Made by a program: the position numbers and the translations under genes
Source: Oscillospiraceae bacterium
Lineage (GTDB): Bacteria > Bacillota > Clostridia > Oscillospirales > Ruminococcaceae
DNA length: 64,000 nt
Assembly: GCA_028720105.1 (NCBI GenBank)
Contig: JAQYLI010000042.1
Span: 1-64,000 of the forward strand
Reading direction: 5' to 3'
Shown: piece after piece, positions 1 through 7,444 of the stretch
How positions within the stretch are numbered: the first letter of the stretch is position 1
How the letters are laid out: each line of letters starts with the position of its first letter
Notes under the pieces: model-generated
Databases searched by the model: none
What the model saw: only the letters and a program-made list of their open reading frames with translations
What the model was told of the DNA's origin: nothing

Positions 1-324
1 GATTGGCTGCTTAACAAGCTCAACGCCCATTCTTGCGCATACTTCCTCTGCAACATCGATATCGAAGCCCACGATCTCATCGTTCTCGTTTGTGTAGCCC
101 ATAGGCTCGAAGGTTGCGTCAAGACCGAGAATAAGCTTGCCATTGTCGAGAACCTTTTTCAGGGACTCGTCGGTACCCTCTGCCGCATTTGCAGAAGTCT
201 CTGCACCCTCTGCAGGTGCAGCGGTATCTTCGGGTGCGGTCTGCTCGGAAGTATTTCCGCAGGCTGCAAATGTCATAGCCATAGCGGCAGCTGCTAAAGC
301 CGCCATAAATCTTACTTTTTTCAT
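1..324 (-). CDS. Amino-acid ABC transporter substrate-binding lipoprotein (partial, C-terminus outside window)
   Basis: The first 108 residues of a family 3 solute-binding protein are visible; the gene runs off the left edge. It starts at 324 behind GGAGAAGATAGT. The N-terminus has a lysine-led signal peptide and a lipobox ending in AACG, so the mature protein should be anchored by a lipidated Cys. An Ala/Glu/Thr-rich linker follows (about residues 22-50). Then comes the start of the periplasmic-binding fold, with the family pattern KLILGLDATFEPMGYTNE and VGFDIDVAEEV, typical of polar amino-acid or cystine binders. Specificity cannot be read from the fragment. It has its own promoter and is not linked to the genes on its right. 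Confidence 0.85.
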   Translation of the reverse strand, partial: MKKVRFMAALAAAAMAMTFAACGNTSEQTAPEDTAAPAEGAETSANAAEGTDESLKKVLDNGKLILGLDATFEPMGYTNENDEIVGFDIDVAEEVCARMGVELVKQPI

Positions 325-379
325 ACTATCTTCTCCTTGCAAACATATAATCTCATTTTGGGGGATTTCCCCACGCTTT

Positions 380-408
380 AATATACCACAGTCGGAAGAT
401 TTTGTAAA
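380..408 (-). promoter_or_regulatory. Promoter of the amino-acid binding-protein gene
   Basis: On the minus strand: TTTACA (403-408), 17-nt spacer, TATATT (380-385). The predicted transcript begins with a small GGGGAAATCCCC hairpin near 362-373. Confidence 0.6.
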
Positions 409-429
409 GCATATGTAATGTTTTTCGGT

Positions 430-452
430 AATTTGTATATATTTTACAAATT
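430..452. promoter_or_regulatory. Inverted repeat upstream of the amino-acid binding-protein promoter
   Basis: AATTTGTA (430-437) and TACAAATT (445-452) form a perfect 8-bp dyad with a 7-nt gap, about 20 bp upstream of the -35 box. It could be an operator; no regulator is identified. Confidence 0.3.
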
Positions 453-494
453 AAGCGGAGATAATATAGTATTTTCAACAATGTGATATTTGTA

Positions 495-1346
495 TCAGGT
501 GCCCGGCTCTTTTTTGTCGACACGACATCTCATTTCTTCATCAACTGCATCGTATCTGATGCTCACAAATAATCCATCTGCATTCGTTGCGTCCATATGT
601 GTACTGTTTTCAAATTCAATATTTGAAAAACCTTTATCCTTTACTGCCCGGACATATTCTGAAAAATAGTCTGCTGAAACACCGTAAGCAAAGCATATGA
701 AACAATCATCCTCATCGCTGGTTACTGATACAGCAGGCGCTTCGATTTTTGGTAAATTTTTGCATAAAGCTTTATCTGACCACTCATGCAGATCATGTCC
801 GCCCTGTGTTGCTTCGCTGTAGGTTTGTGAGCTGAAATCATAATACATTGTGTAACCCTTGCCGTTCTTGCCCACAAAGGCTATGGACACCATATCAGGC
901 TCCATAATTTCATATTGTGCCATATTTTCGACATAGGTATACGTACCGTTGATACAGCAGGGAGAGTCAGAAACGGTTTCACCCGGATCGGCACATTTCC
1001 TGTTGTAACCGAGGATGTAAATTTCCGCTACTTCTTCATCTGTCCACTCACGATTCTCTTTCAGTTCATCAAAAACCGACAGTTGTTCGGGGGTAACATC
1101 AGCTTTCTGTCTGAATTTCATCTCAACATCGAGAATGGTATATTTGCTGTTGTTTGTGTAATTAAATGAAACGATCCTGTCTCCGTCGAGAATGCTTTCG
1201 GTAACGTTCCAGTCAATATCCTCAATTTTTATAGCGTCCTTGGCGGAGAATGTGCCGTCAAACACAGAACCTTCATTTCCGCTGCAGCCTGTCAGACCGA
1301 AAAGCATTGTTATGGATAAGCATATTACTGTAATTATTTTTTTCAT
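495..1346 (-). CDS. Lipoprotein of unknown function, second gene of a MerR operon
   Basis: A 283-residue predicted lipoprotein. I start it at 1346, where GGAGGAAAACAAT precedes the ATG and the encoded N-terminus is a signal peptide with the lipobox LTGC; reading further upstream gives no plausible signal sequence. The middle part (about residues 40-170) looks like a beta-rich extracellular domain. The C-terminal part (about 200-280) carries a pattern of the kind YFSEYVRAVKDKGF followed by NADGLFVSIRYD, which resembles short domains of unknown function in other clostridial lipoproteins. It lies 19 bp after the MerR gene and is probably co-transcribed, so it may be induced by the same signal. 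I do not assign a function. Confidence 0.7.
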   Translation of the reverse strand: MKKIITVICLSITMLFGLTGCSGNEGSVFDGTFSAKDAIKIEDIDWNVTESILDGDRIVSFNYTNNSKYTILDVEMKFRQKADVTPEQLSVFDELKENREWTDEEVAEIYILGYNRKCADPGETVSDSPCCINGTYTYVENMAQYEIMEPDMVSIAFVGKNGKGYTMYYDFSSQTYSEATQGGHDLHEWSDKALCKNLPKIEAPAVSVTSDEDDCFICFAYGVSADYFSEYVRAVKDKGFSNIEFENSTHMDATNADGLFVSIRYDAVDEEMRCRVDKKEPGT

Positions 1347-1365
1347 ATTGTTTTCCTCCAATAAA

Positions 1366-2394
1366 TCATTCATCAAAGCTCTCGCAAAATATCCGTATAG
1401 CTTCCGAAATAAATCGTGCAAATTTATTTTCATCATCGTTAAACTGTTCGCCAAACCCCTTGCTTTCAAAAGCGTCAGCCAGGTCATTGAGCAGCTTTAG
1501 CCGAGTATCGGGCGATATAGCAGCGATATTCTCATAAAATTCGAAAAGCTTTCGCACCTCATTTCGAACCTCGTCGGAACCGGGGGCATAGTTTTTCTTT
1601 TCGAGCTCTTCAATGCTTTTCATAGCGTCGTTTATAACTCTGTCGGCAGGATTATCGGCATAGGCGATACAATAATTCCTTACAGCGGAAAATAAATATT
1701 CCGTATATCCCTTTCCGAACAGCTCGTCAAATTCCTCCGATAGCTCGGTCTCGGGAGCAAGGCAGAGATTACATAATGAAAAAAATATTATGGACTCTGA
1801 CAACGCTTTTGAAACAGTATGGTGTAACCCTTTCAGATTATCCTGAACCGTTTTATCCCTGAAGGGAAACCCCTGACGGAAGCTTTCGGAAATTTTTTCT
1901 ATGTATTCGGCTAATGCTTCATAGTCCTCCTCGGTAAGTACCTCTGTATAGCCTTCTTTACACTCCTTGTCATCGAAAACGCTGCCGCATATGGAGCCAA
2001 TCATTGAAAATAACATATCATAGGTCATAGCTTTGGTAAACGGCAGACTTGATCTGACATTTAACGGTGTAAATCCCAGCTTATCCGACACTTTGGCAAC
2101 TGCAATAGCTGCTTCTATTTTTTCTTTTTTCTTTATCAGTTCATCGATCCGGGATGTAACGGCATTTCGGCTGTCGTTTTCGGCAAGGATAGCTTTTATC
2201 TGCTCTTTATTGTATCCCAGATCACGATAAAAACGTATCTTGCATAGTCCTTGAATTGTTTTGTCATCATAAAGAAGATGATTGTACTTATTTCTCGTGT
2301 CGGGTTTTGGTGAAAGACCTGCCTCCTCGTATTCCTGAATGACACGTCTTGACATACCAACAATTTCCACGACTTCGCTGAGTGTTTTCTTCAT
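1366..2394 (-). CDS. MerR-family transcriptional regulator with large C-terminal domain
   Basis: A 342-residue regulator. Residues 1-70 form a MerR winged helix-turn-helix (TLSEVVEIVGMSRRVIQEYEEAGL, with FYRDLGYNKEQI), followed by a short coiled-coil linker (about 78-100). The C-terminal 240 residues are helical and much longer than in metal-type MerR proteins; they probably form an effector-binding domain, which I do not recognise. No Cys cluster typical of metal sensors is present. The ATG at 2394 follows GGAGGTGCAGGCAGA. Its promoter contains a perfect dyad within the -35/-10 spacer, the usual MerR operator position, so it is probably autoregulated. It is followed at once by a lipoprotein gene. 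Confidence 0.85.
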   Translation of the reverse strand: MKKTLSEVVEIVGMSRRVIQEYEEAGLSPKPDTRNKYNHLLYDDKTIQGLCKIRFYRDLGYNKEQIKAILAENDSRNAVTSRIDELIKKKEKIEAAIAVAKVSDKLGFTPLNVRSSLPFTKAMTYDMLFSMIGSICGSVFDDKECKEGYTEVLTEEDYEALAEYIEKISESFRQGFPFRDKTVQDNLKGLHHTVSKALSESIIFFSLCNLCLAPETELSEEFDELFGKGYTEYLFSAVRNYCIAYADNPADRVINDAMKSIEELEKKNYAPGSDEVRNEVRKLFEFYENIAAISPDTRLKLLNDLADAFESKGFGEQFNDDENKFARFISEAIRIFCESFDE

Positions 2395-2418
2395 TCTGCC
2401 TGCACCTCCAGTGATTTA

Positions 2419-2448
2419 AGCATAAGGCTGCACGAAACGTGCTGTCAA
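2419..2448 (-). promoter_or_regulatory. merR-type promoter with operator dyad in the spacer
   Basis: Minus strand: TTGACA (2443-2448) and TATGCT (2419-2424), separated by 18 nt. The spacer holds the perfect palindrome GCACGTTTCGTGC (2430-2442). MerR regulators classically bind such dyads between -35 and -10 and activate by untwisting the promoter. Confidence 0.55.
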
Positions 2449-2518
2449 TAGCAAAATGAAAAATTTATGTTTTGCACAAATTTGCCTGCGCTTTATAGTA
2501 AAAATTTTCAATCTGTAT

Positions 2519-2566
2519 GACTTCCCGCTTTCAAGCGGCATTCACCGAAAACATAATCGGGAAGTC
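2519..2566. other. Nested hairpin region in the merR / GH94 intergenic space
   Basis: GACTTCCCG (2519-2527) and CGGGAAGTC (2558-2566) are perfect inverted copies. Inside them CCGCTT (2525-2530) pairs with AAGCGG (2533-2538), and the two stems overlap, so they are mutually exclusive. There is no T-run after either. The 2395-2828 gene-free stretch also holds the operator cluster and the promoter listed separately. Confidence 0.35.
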
Positions 2567-2593
2567 CCAAGCCTTCATAAACACTTAACATTC

Positions 2594-2667
2594 CTAAACG
2601 TTTAAGCAGCCTTAAAAGCCGCATAATAGTCAAACGTTTTGTATACGTTTACATACTAAACGTTTGA
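2594..2667. promoter_or_regulatory. Cluster of LacI-type palindromes (AAACGTTT) upstream of the GH94 gene
   Basis: TAAACGTTTA at 2594-2603, AAACGTTT at 2631-2638, a half-match TATACGTTT at 2642-2650 and AAACGTTT at 2658-2665. The CG-centred A/T palindrome is typical of LacI/GalR-family operators, and the same motif sits at the promoter of the lacI-type gene at 10.1-11.1 kb. Confidence 0.5.
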
Positions 2668-2733
2668 AAAATGCTGCAGTGTCATCGAATGTACCGATTT
2701 ATCATAAATAATTTATTAAATTTTATAAACCCC

Positions 2734-2790
2734 TTGCCAAAACTATATAAAAATGCTATAATGTTACTTGAAATGTATATGCATTATACA
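2734..2790 (+). promoter_or_regulatory. Strong promoter of the GH94 gene, with a downstream dyad
   Basis: TTGCCA (2734-2739), 17-nt spacer, TATAAT (2757-2762) with the extended element TGC just before it. Over the expected transcription start lies the inverted repeat TGTATA-5-TATACA (2774-2790), a possible second operator. Confidence 0.7.
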
Positions 2791-2828
2791 TAAAACGAAG
2801 TCAAAAAAATAAAAGGAGTGTTTATCCT

Positions 2829-5228
2829 ATGAATTACGGACATTTTGACCTTGAAAACAAGGAATACGTAATCACCCGTCCCGATACCCCTATGCCTTGG
2901 GCAAACTATCTGGGCGACCCCGAGTACGGCGCTATCATCTCCAACAACGCAGGCGGCTACAGCTTCGTTAAGTCCGGCGCTAACGGAAGAATTATCCGTT
3001 ACCGCTTCAACTCTGTTGCAGTTGACCAGCCCGGTCGTTATATCTATCTGAAAGACGGAGAAACAGGTGACTATTGGTCTGCTTCCTGGTCTCCCGTTTG
3101 CAAGCCCCTGGACGAGTACAAGAGCGAGTGCCGCCACGGTACAGCTTATACCGTTATCACTTCCGAGTACAAGAAGATCAAGACCGAGACTACATATTAC
3201 GTTCCCAGAAACGCTCTCTACGAGGTTTGGGCTGCTAAGATCACAAATACCGACTCCAAGCCCAGAAAGCTTTCCGTAACAGGCTACTGCGAATTTGTTA
3301 ACGATAACAACTATGAGCAGGATCAGGTAAACCTCCAGTATACACTGTTCATCACCCGCACCTATTTCAAGGGCAATTTCATTCTCCAGAAGCAGAATGA
3401 GGTGTTCAAGAACCCCGATAACGAGCGCTTCCTGGGCGTTGCAAAGGCTGATGTTACCGCATACTGCGGCGACAGAGACGCATTTGTCGGCGCATACAGA
3501 GGCTATGCTAACCCCAAGGGCATCGAAGAGGGTCTGAACGGTCAGCTTAACTACAATACCAACTCCTGCGGCGCACTCCAGAGCGATATCGTTCTCCAGC
3601 CTGGCGAGACCAAGGAGATCATCTACATTCTAGGTCAGAGACCCGAGGCTGTTGCTGCCGAGATCATCGAGAAGTATCAGAAGGACGGCGTTGTTGAAGC
3701 TGAGATCGCTGAACTGAAAGAGTTCTGGCACTCCAAGCTTGGCAACTTCCAGGTAGATACTCCCGATGCCGATTTCAACAATATGATAAACGTATGGAAC
3801 GCATACAACTGCTTCATCACCTTTATCTGGTCAAGAGCAGCATCCTTCCAGTACTGCGGTCTGAGAAACGGCTACGGCTACAGAGATACCGTTCAGGATA
3901 TCCAAGGTATTATCCACCTTGCTCCCGAAATGGCAAAGAAGCAGATCGAGTTTATGCTTTCCGCACAGGTAACAAACGGCGCAGGTCTTCCCCTTGTTAA
4001 GTACACTCACAAGGCAGGACAGGAAAATCACCCCGACGAGAACGACCCCAACACCGCATATGCCAAGGAAACAGGACACCCCTCCTACCGTGCTGATGAC
4101 GCTCTCTGGCTCTTCCCCACGATCTACAAGTACATCTCCGAGAGCGGCGATGTTGCATTCCTTGATGAAGAAATTCTTTACGCTAATGACGGCGAAAAGG
4201 GTACTGTTTACGACCACCTCAAGAGAGCTATTATGTTCTCAATGAATAATCTCGGAAACCACGGTATGCCCGCAGGTCTCCACGCTGACTGGAACGACTG
4301 TCTCCGTCTCGGCAAGAAGGGTGAGTCCACATTCGTTGCATTCCAGCTTGTTTATGCTGTCAAGATACTCAGAAGCTATGCAGAGCTGAAGAATGACACC
4401 GATTATGTCAAGTATCTCGATGAAGTAAAGGCTAAGCTTGATGATATCCTCAGCGCTTGCTGGAACGAGGACAGATGGATAAGAGGCTACAAGGAGGACG
4501 GCACAGTTATCGGTCAGAGAACCGATCCCGAGGCAAATATGTGGCTCAATCCTCAGTCCTGGTCTGTTATCTCCGGCTTTGCAAGCAAGGAGCAGGCTGA
4601 AAAGGCTATGGACAGCGTTGAGAGAGAGCTTAACACTCCCTACGGCGCAATGGTTATGTATCCTCCCTATGTTGACCACGGCTTTGACGGCGCACTTATG
4701 CAGTGCTTCAACAAGTGCACAAAGGAAAACGCAGGTATCTTCTCTCAGCCTCAGGGCTGGCTGATCCTTGCCGAGTCTCTTATGGGTCACGGAAACCGTG
4801 CATACAAGTACTGGAAGGAAGCAGCTCCTGCAACCTACAACGACAATGCAGAGCACCGCTGCCTTGAGCCTTACGTTTACGGACAGTTTGTTGAGGGCAA
4901 GGACAGCCCCTATGCAGGCCGTGCACACGTTCACTGGCTCACAGGTACAGCTTCCACCGTTATGGTAGGTACAGTTGAGGGTATCCTCGGTATGAGACCC
5001 GACGCTGCCGGACTCAAGATTGACCCCTCCATTCCCTCCGAATGGGGCAGCTACACCATCACAAAGACATTCAGAGGCAAGAAGCTGAATATGACCTTCA
5101 ACAACCCCGACCACGTTGAAAGCGGAGTAAAGGAGATCGTCCTCAACGGCGAGAAGCTCCCCTCCAACCATATTCCCGCAGATATGCTCAAGGACGTTAA
5201 CGAGGTTATCGTAACTCTCGGCAAGTAA
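2829..5228 (+). CDS. GH94 glycoside phosphorylase (cellobiose-phosphorylase type, exact specificity uncertain)
   Basis: A 799-residue cytoplasmic inverting phosphorylase that would split a beta-linked disaccharide with phosphate into a sugar 1-phosphate and a free sugar. The N-terminus (YGHFD, KEYVITRPDTPMPWANYLG) and the central block HADWNDCLRLG match GH94; the Asp of WND is residue 490, the expected catalytic acid. Length fits cellobiose or diacetylchitobiose phosphorylases (about 800) and not cellodextrin phosphorylases (about 1000). As I recall the family, characterised cellobiose phosphorylases have a longer loop after WNDCL; here it is short (RLGKKGES), which is why I leave the substrate open. 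AGGAGTG precedes the start. Its biased codon use suggests high expression. The nearby LacI regulator and sugar importer support a role in disaccharide use. Confidence 0.85.
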   Translation: MNYGHFDLENKEYVITRPDTPMPWANYLGDPEYGAIISNNAGGYSFVKSGANGRIIRYRFNSVAVDQPGRYIYLKDGETGDYWSASWSPVCKPLDEYKSECRHGTAYTVITSEYKKIKTETTYYVPRNALYEVWAAKITNTDSKPRKLSVTGYCEFVNDNNYEQDQVNLQYTLFITRTYFKGNFILQKQNEVFKNPDNERFLGVAKADVTAYCGDRDAFVGAYRGYANPKGIEEGLNGQLNYNTNSCGALQSDIVLQPGETKEIIYILGQRPEAVAAEIIEKYQKDGVVEAEIAELKEFWHSKLGNFQVDTPDADFNNMINVWNAYNCFITFIWSRAASFQYCGLRNGYGYRDTVQDIQGIIHLAPEMAKKQIEFMLSAQVTNGAGLPLVKYTHKAGQENHPDENDPNTAYAKETGHPSYRADDALWLFPTIYKYISESGDVAFLDEEILYANDGEKGTVYDHLKRAIMFSMNNLGNHGMPAGLHADWNDCLRLGKKGESTFVAFQLVYAVKILRSYAELKNDTDYVKYLDEVKAKLDDILSACWNEDRWIRGYKEDGTVIGQRTDPEANMWLNPQSWSVISGFASKEQAEKAMDSVERELNTPYGAMVMYPPYVDHGFDGALMQCFNKCTKENAGIFSQPQGWLILAESLMGHGNRAYKYWKEAAPATYNDNAEHRCLEPYVYGQFVEGKDSPYAGRAHVHWLTGTASTVMVGTVEGILGMRPDAAGLKIDPSIPSEWGSYTITKTFRGKKLNMTFNNPDHVESGVKEIVLNGEKLPSNHIPADMLKDVNEVIVTLGK

Positions 5229-5247
5229 AAGTAAAAATCAGATATTT

Positions 5248-5290
5248 ATACAAAAATGCCGTCCTCACGATGAGGGCGGCATTTTTGTAT
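5248..5290. terminator. Bidirectional terminator between GH94 and the phosphopantetheinyl transferase
   Basis: A 20-bp stem (ATACAAAAATGCC... / ...GGCATTTTTGTAT, one G-U pair) with a 3-nt loop. Its A/T-rich ends give a U-run in either direction, serving two convergent genes. Confidence 0.9.
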
Positions 5291-5291
5291 A

Positions 5292-5858
5292 TCAGTATAT
5301 CCTGTTTCCAAAATCGCAGTCTGGAGACTCACCTTTTTCTAAGCATACGGATAGAATATATCCATCAAGCTCGTAAACGAAAAAGTCAAGATGAAGCTTA
5401 TCACTTACAAGAGCATCATTTTTAATGGAGAAAGAAACATTCTTCATATCGGCAATGCCCCTGCCCGTGAATTTCCCGTAGGCTTCTTTCAGGGTCCAAA
5501 AGATGAAGAAATATCGTTTTTTCATATTCGGCTCAAGACTGTCAAACCATATTATTTCATCATCGGTAAATATCCGTTTGATAATATTAGGGCGATAATC
5601 TCTTATGTTTTCGCAGTCGATGCCACATTCACAATGGGTCACAATACAGCAGCACAGCCCATTGCAATGGGAAATACTGAAAAAACAGTTATTATATCCT
5701 CTTAAATATGGCTTTCCTTTTTCGGCAGTAAAAATATCATTCTCGGTGATATCATAGCCGTATTTACTGTACACACTTTCTTTCAGAAGCTCAAAGCCTG
5801 AATTATGCTGTATCTGCCGTTTGTTGCTGCTGTCGTCAATAAATCGGTAATATACCAT
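5292..5858 (-). CDS. 4'-phosphopantetheinyl transferase (Sfp/AcpT-like)
   Basis: A 188-residue enzyme expected to transfer 4'-phosphopantetheine from CoA to a carrier-protein serine. The family signatures are present: a GIDCE block (Mg and CoA binding) and, about 45 residues on, FWTLKEAYGKFTGRG, the W-x-x-KEA-x-x-K motif; FSISHC matches the conserved SHS-type stretch. I start at 5858 because the codons upstream lie inside the terminator hairpin of the preceding gene. The ribosome binding site is weak (GGGTGTGTT). It stands alone, convergent with the GH94 gene, so its carrier-protein partner is not in this window. It may serve fatty-acid or secondary-metabolite synthesis. Confidence 0.85.
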   Translation of the reverse strand: MVYYRFIDDSSNKRQIQHNSGFELLKESVYSKYGYDITENDIFTAEKGKPYLRGYNNCFFSISHCNGLCCCIVTHCECGIDCENIRDYRPNIIKRIFTDDEIIWFDSLEPNMKKRYFFIFWTLKEAYGKFTGRGIADMKNVSFSIKNDALVSDKLHLDFFVYELDGYILSVCLEKGESPDCDFGNRIY

Positions 5859-5870
5859 AACACACCCATA

Positions 5871-5895
5871 AAAAATGGGCGCCGAAGCGCCCGAA
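5871..5895 (-). terminator. Terminator of the SCP2-domain gene
   Basis: Minus strand GGGCGC-TTCG-GCGCCC (5877-5892) followed by ATTTTTTA. It separates the SCP2 gene from the phosphopantetheinyl transferase, which explains the later start of the latter. Confidence 0.85.
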
Positions 5896-5910
5896 TTATT
5901 TTTCCGAAAA

Positions 5911-6297
5911 TCAGAATACAACAGAAGCAAGAACTATCGCCTTGCCTGCATTGCCCTGCATTTTAACGTCGCCGTCAACAATTGCGGAGGACATAGCCTT
6001 TTTGCCGGCGAGAACAGCTGCAAAAACATCAGCGTCAGCGTCGATCTCAATATCGGCGCCTCTGTAATCGAAAGGCTCTACAACAGCAATACCGTTAGCA
6101 ACGAGAACATAAAGAGTACCGTCAACAGAGCCGTTAAGCTTTACCTGAGCGGCAATGCGAGCGTCAACAGGAGCCTTAGCCTTTGCTACTCTTGCCTTAA
6201 AGCTGTCAACAATGGACTCGTATGTAAGAACTTCATTCTTCACAACATCAACAACTGCGGGCTGCACAGCGGCAGCTTTCTTAACATTTTTCGCCAT
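5911..6297 (-). CDS. SCP2 sterol-binding-domain protein
   Basis: A 128-residue soluble protein. Residues about 46-128 read as an SCP2-like lipid-binding fold: a strand run (VKLNGSVDGTLYVLVANG), a central VVEPFDYRGADIEI, and the characteristic tail DVFAAVLAGKKAMSSAIVDG with VKMQGNAGKAIVL. The first 45 residues are an Ala/Val/Lys-rich extension. No signal peptide or membrane segment is seen. Family members bind hydrophobic ligands, but their role in clostridia is not settled. It has its own perfect consensus promoter, an AGGAGG ribosome binding site, a strong terminator and biased codons, so it is probably an abundant protein. Confidence 0.75.
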   Translation of the reverse strand: MAKNVKKAAAVQPAVVDVVKNEVLTYESIVDSFKARVAKAKAPVDARIAAQVKLNGSVDGTLYVLVANGIAVVEPFDYRGADIEIDADADVFAAVLAGKKAMSSAIVDGDVKMQGNAGKAIVLASVVF

Positions 6298-6357
6298 TAG
6301 TATTTCCTCCTAAAAAATATATACATAAAAAACGTAGCATAAATATTTCATATTATT

Positions 6358-6386
6358 ATTATAATATTTTCGCACGAATATGTCAA
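6358..6386 (-). promoter_or_regulatory. Perfect consensus promoter of the SCP2-domain gene
   Basis: Minus strand TTGACA (6381-6386), 17-nt spacer, TATAAT (6358-6363), about 60 bp before the start codon. A single AAACGTTT palindrome lies farther upstream at 6480-6487. Confidence 0.85.
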
Positions 6387-6500
6387 TAGCAGCATTAAAA
6401 ATTCGGCATTTATAACAACACAGCAAAATAATTACAGCAAAAACAGTCATTTTAACCAAAGAAAATTCAATGATTTAGTAAACGTTTCCATTATAATATA

Positions 6501-6540
6501 AAAAAGGCTTCGATATGCCGAAACATATCGAAGTCCTTTT
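6501..6540 (-). terminator. Terminator of the sugar ABC importer operon
   Basis: CTTCGATATG (6508-6517) pairs with CATATCGAAG (6524-6533), extended by AAAAGG/CCTTTT with one bulged base. On the minus strand it follows the second permease gene directly and ends in a U-run. Confidence 0.85.
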
Positions 6541-6550
6541 ATAAATAGCC

Positions 6551-7441
6551 TTATTCCTTAACGCCGCCGAGTGCAACGCCCTCAACGATAAACTTGGAGA
6601 AGATAAAATATACAATAACTACAGGAATGATGGAAAGCATAATTGCGGCATAGTTTGCGCCGTAATCATTCAGCTTATCATTGGAAATGATGGTGTTTAC
6701 CATCATAGGAAGTGTGAGCTGTTCCTTATTTCTGGAAATAAGTATCATTGAAGGTGTATAGTAGTTGTTCCAGTTTGCAACGAAAGCGAAGATTGCCTGA
6801 ACAGCAAATGCAGGCTTCATCATAGGAATACCGATGGTGAAAAATGTTCTGTACTCGCCGCAGCCGTCAATTCGCGCTGCTTCGACAATTTCAAGGGGGA
6901 ATGAGGACTTCATATACTGTCGCATAAAAAATACTACAGCAGGAGCTGCTATTGCTGGAACTATCAGAGGGAGGTAGCTGTCTGTAAGACCGAGCTTGCT
7001 CATAAACTGATAGAAACCAACTGATGTAACCTGCACTGGTATCATCATAACAGCCAGAATGATCGTGTAAGCGATATTCTTTAACTTGAAGTCATAAACT
7101 ACAAGACCGTAAGCAGTCATACCGGAGAAAAGAACGGTGAGGATCGTTGTGGAGAAAGCGATGATACCACTGTTTTTGTAACCGATAAATGCGTCATACT
7201 GGATCTTGTTTGTTGCCGACCAGTCCATCAGAGTTCCGATGTTGTTAAAGAGATTAAGACCGGGGATAAAAGATATACCGTGACCGGTGATATCAACAGA
7301 AGTACGTGTTGCATTTACGACCAGGATATAAATAGGCAGCAAGCTGATGATTGCAAGAAGAACCATTACTATCGTTACGAGAGTAGTTCTGATTTTTATC
7401 ATCTGAGAGTTGCTGTGTGTGCCAGCCATTTGTGTGCTCAT
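6551..7441 (-). CDS. Carbohydrate ABC transporter permease (MalG-like)
   Basis: A 296-residue inner-membrane permease of the CUT1 class with six predicted membrane segments. The cytoplasmic EAA loop is present as EAARIDGCGEYRTFFTIGIPMMKPA, where the transporter ATPase docks. The start at 7441 lies 3 bp after the stop of the other permease, with its ribosome binding site (GGGAGG) inside that gene's end, so translation is coupled. It forms the translocation pore with the neighbouring MalF-like permease. No ATPase gene is present in the operon; such importers often use a shared MsmK/MsiK-type ATPase encoded elsewhere (established for Firmicutes and Actinobacteria, inferred here). Confidence 0.9.
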   Translation of the reverse strand: MSTQMAGTHSNSQMIKIRTTLVTIVMVLLAIISLLPIYILVVNATRTSVDITGHGISFIPGLNLFNNIGTLMDWSATNKIQYDAFIGYKNSGIIAFSTTILTVLFSGMTAYGLVVYDFKLKNIAYTIILAVMMIPVQVTSVGFYQFMSKLGLTDSYLPLIVPAIAAPAVVFFMRQYMKSSFPLEIVEAARIDGCGEYRTFFTIGIPMMKPAFAVQAIFAFVANWNNYYTPSMILISRNKEQLTLPMMVNTIISNDKLNDYGANYAAIMLSIIPVVIVYFIFSKFIVEGVALGGVKE

Positions 7442-7444
7442 TTA

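Noticed and set aside
4239-5171. 310-codon open frame on the minus strand inside the GH94 gene
   Set aside because: It lies fully opposite a clear enzyme gene with biased codons, has an improbable Cys/Val-rich composition and no ribosome binding site.
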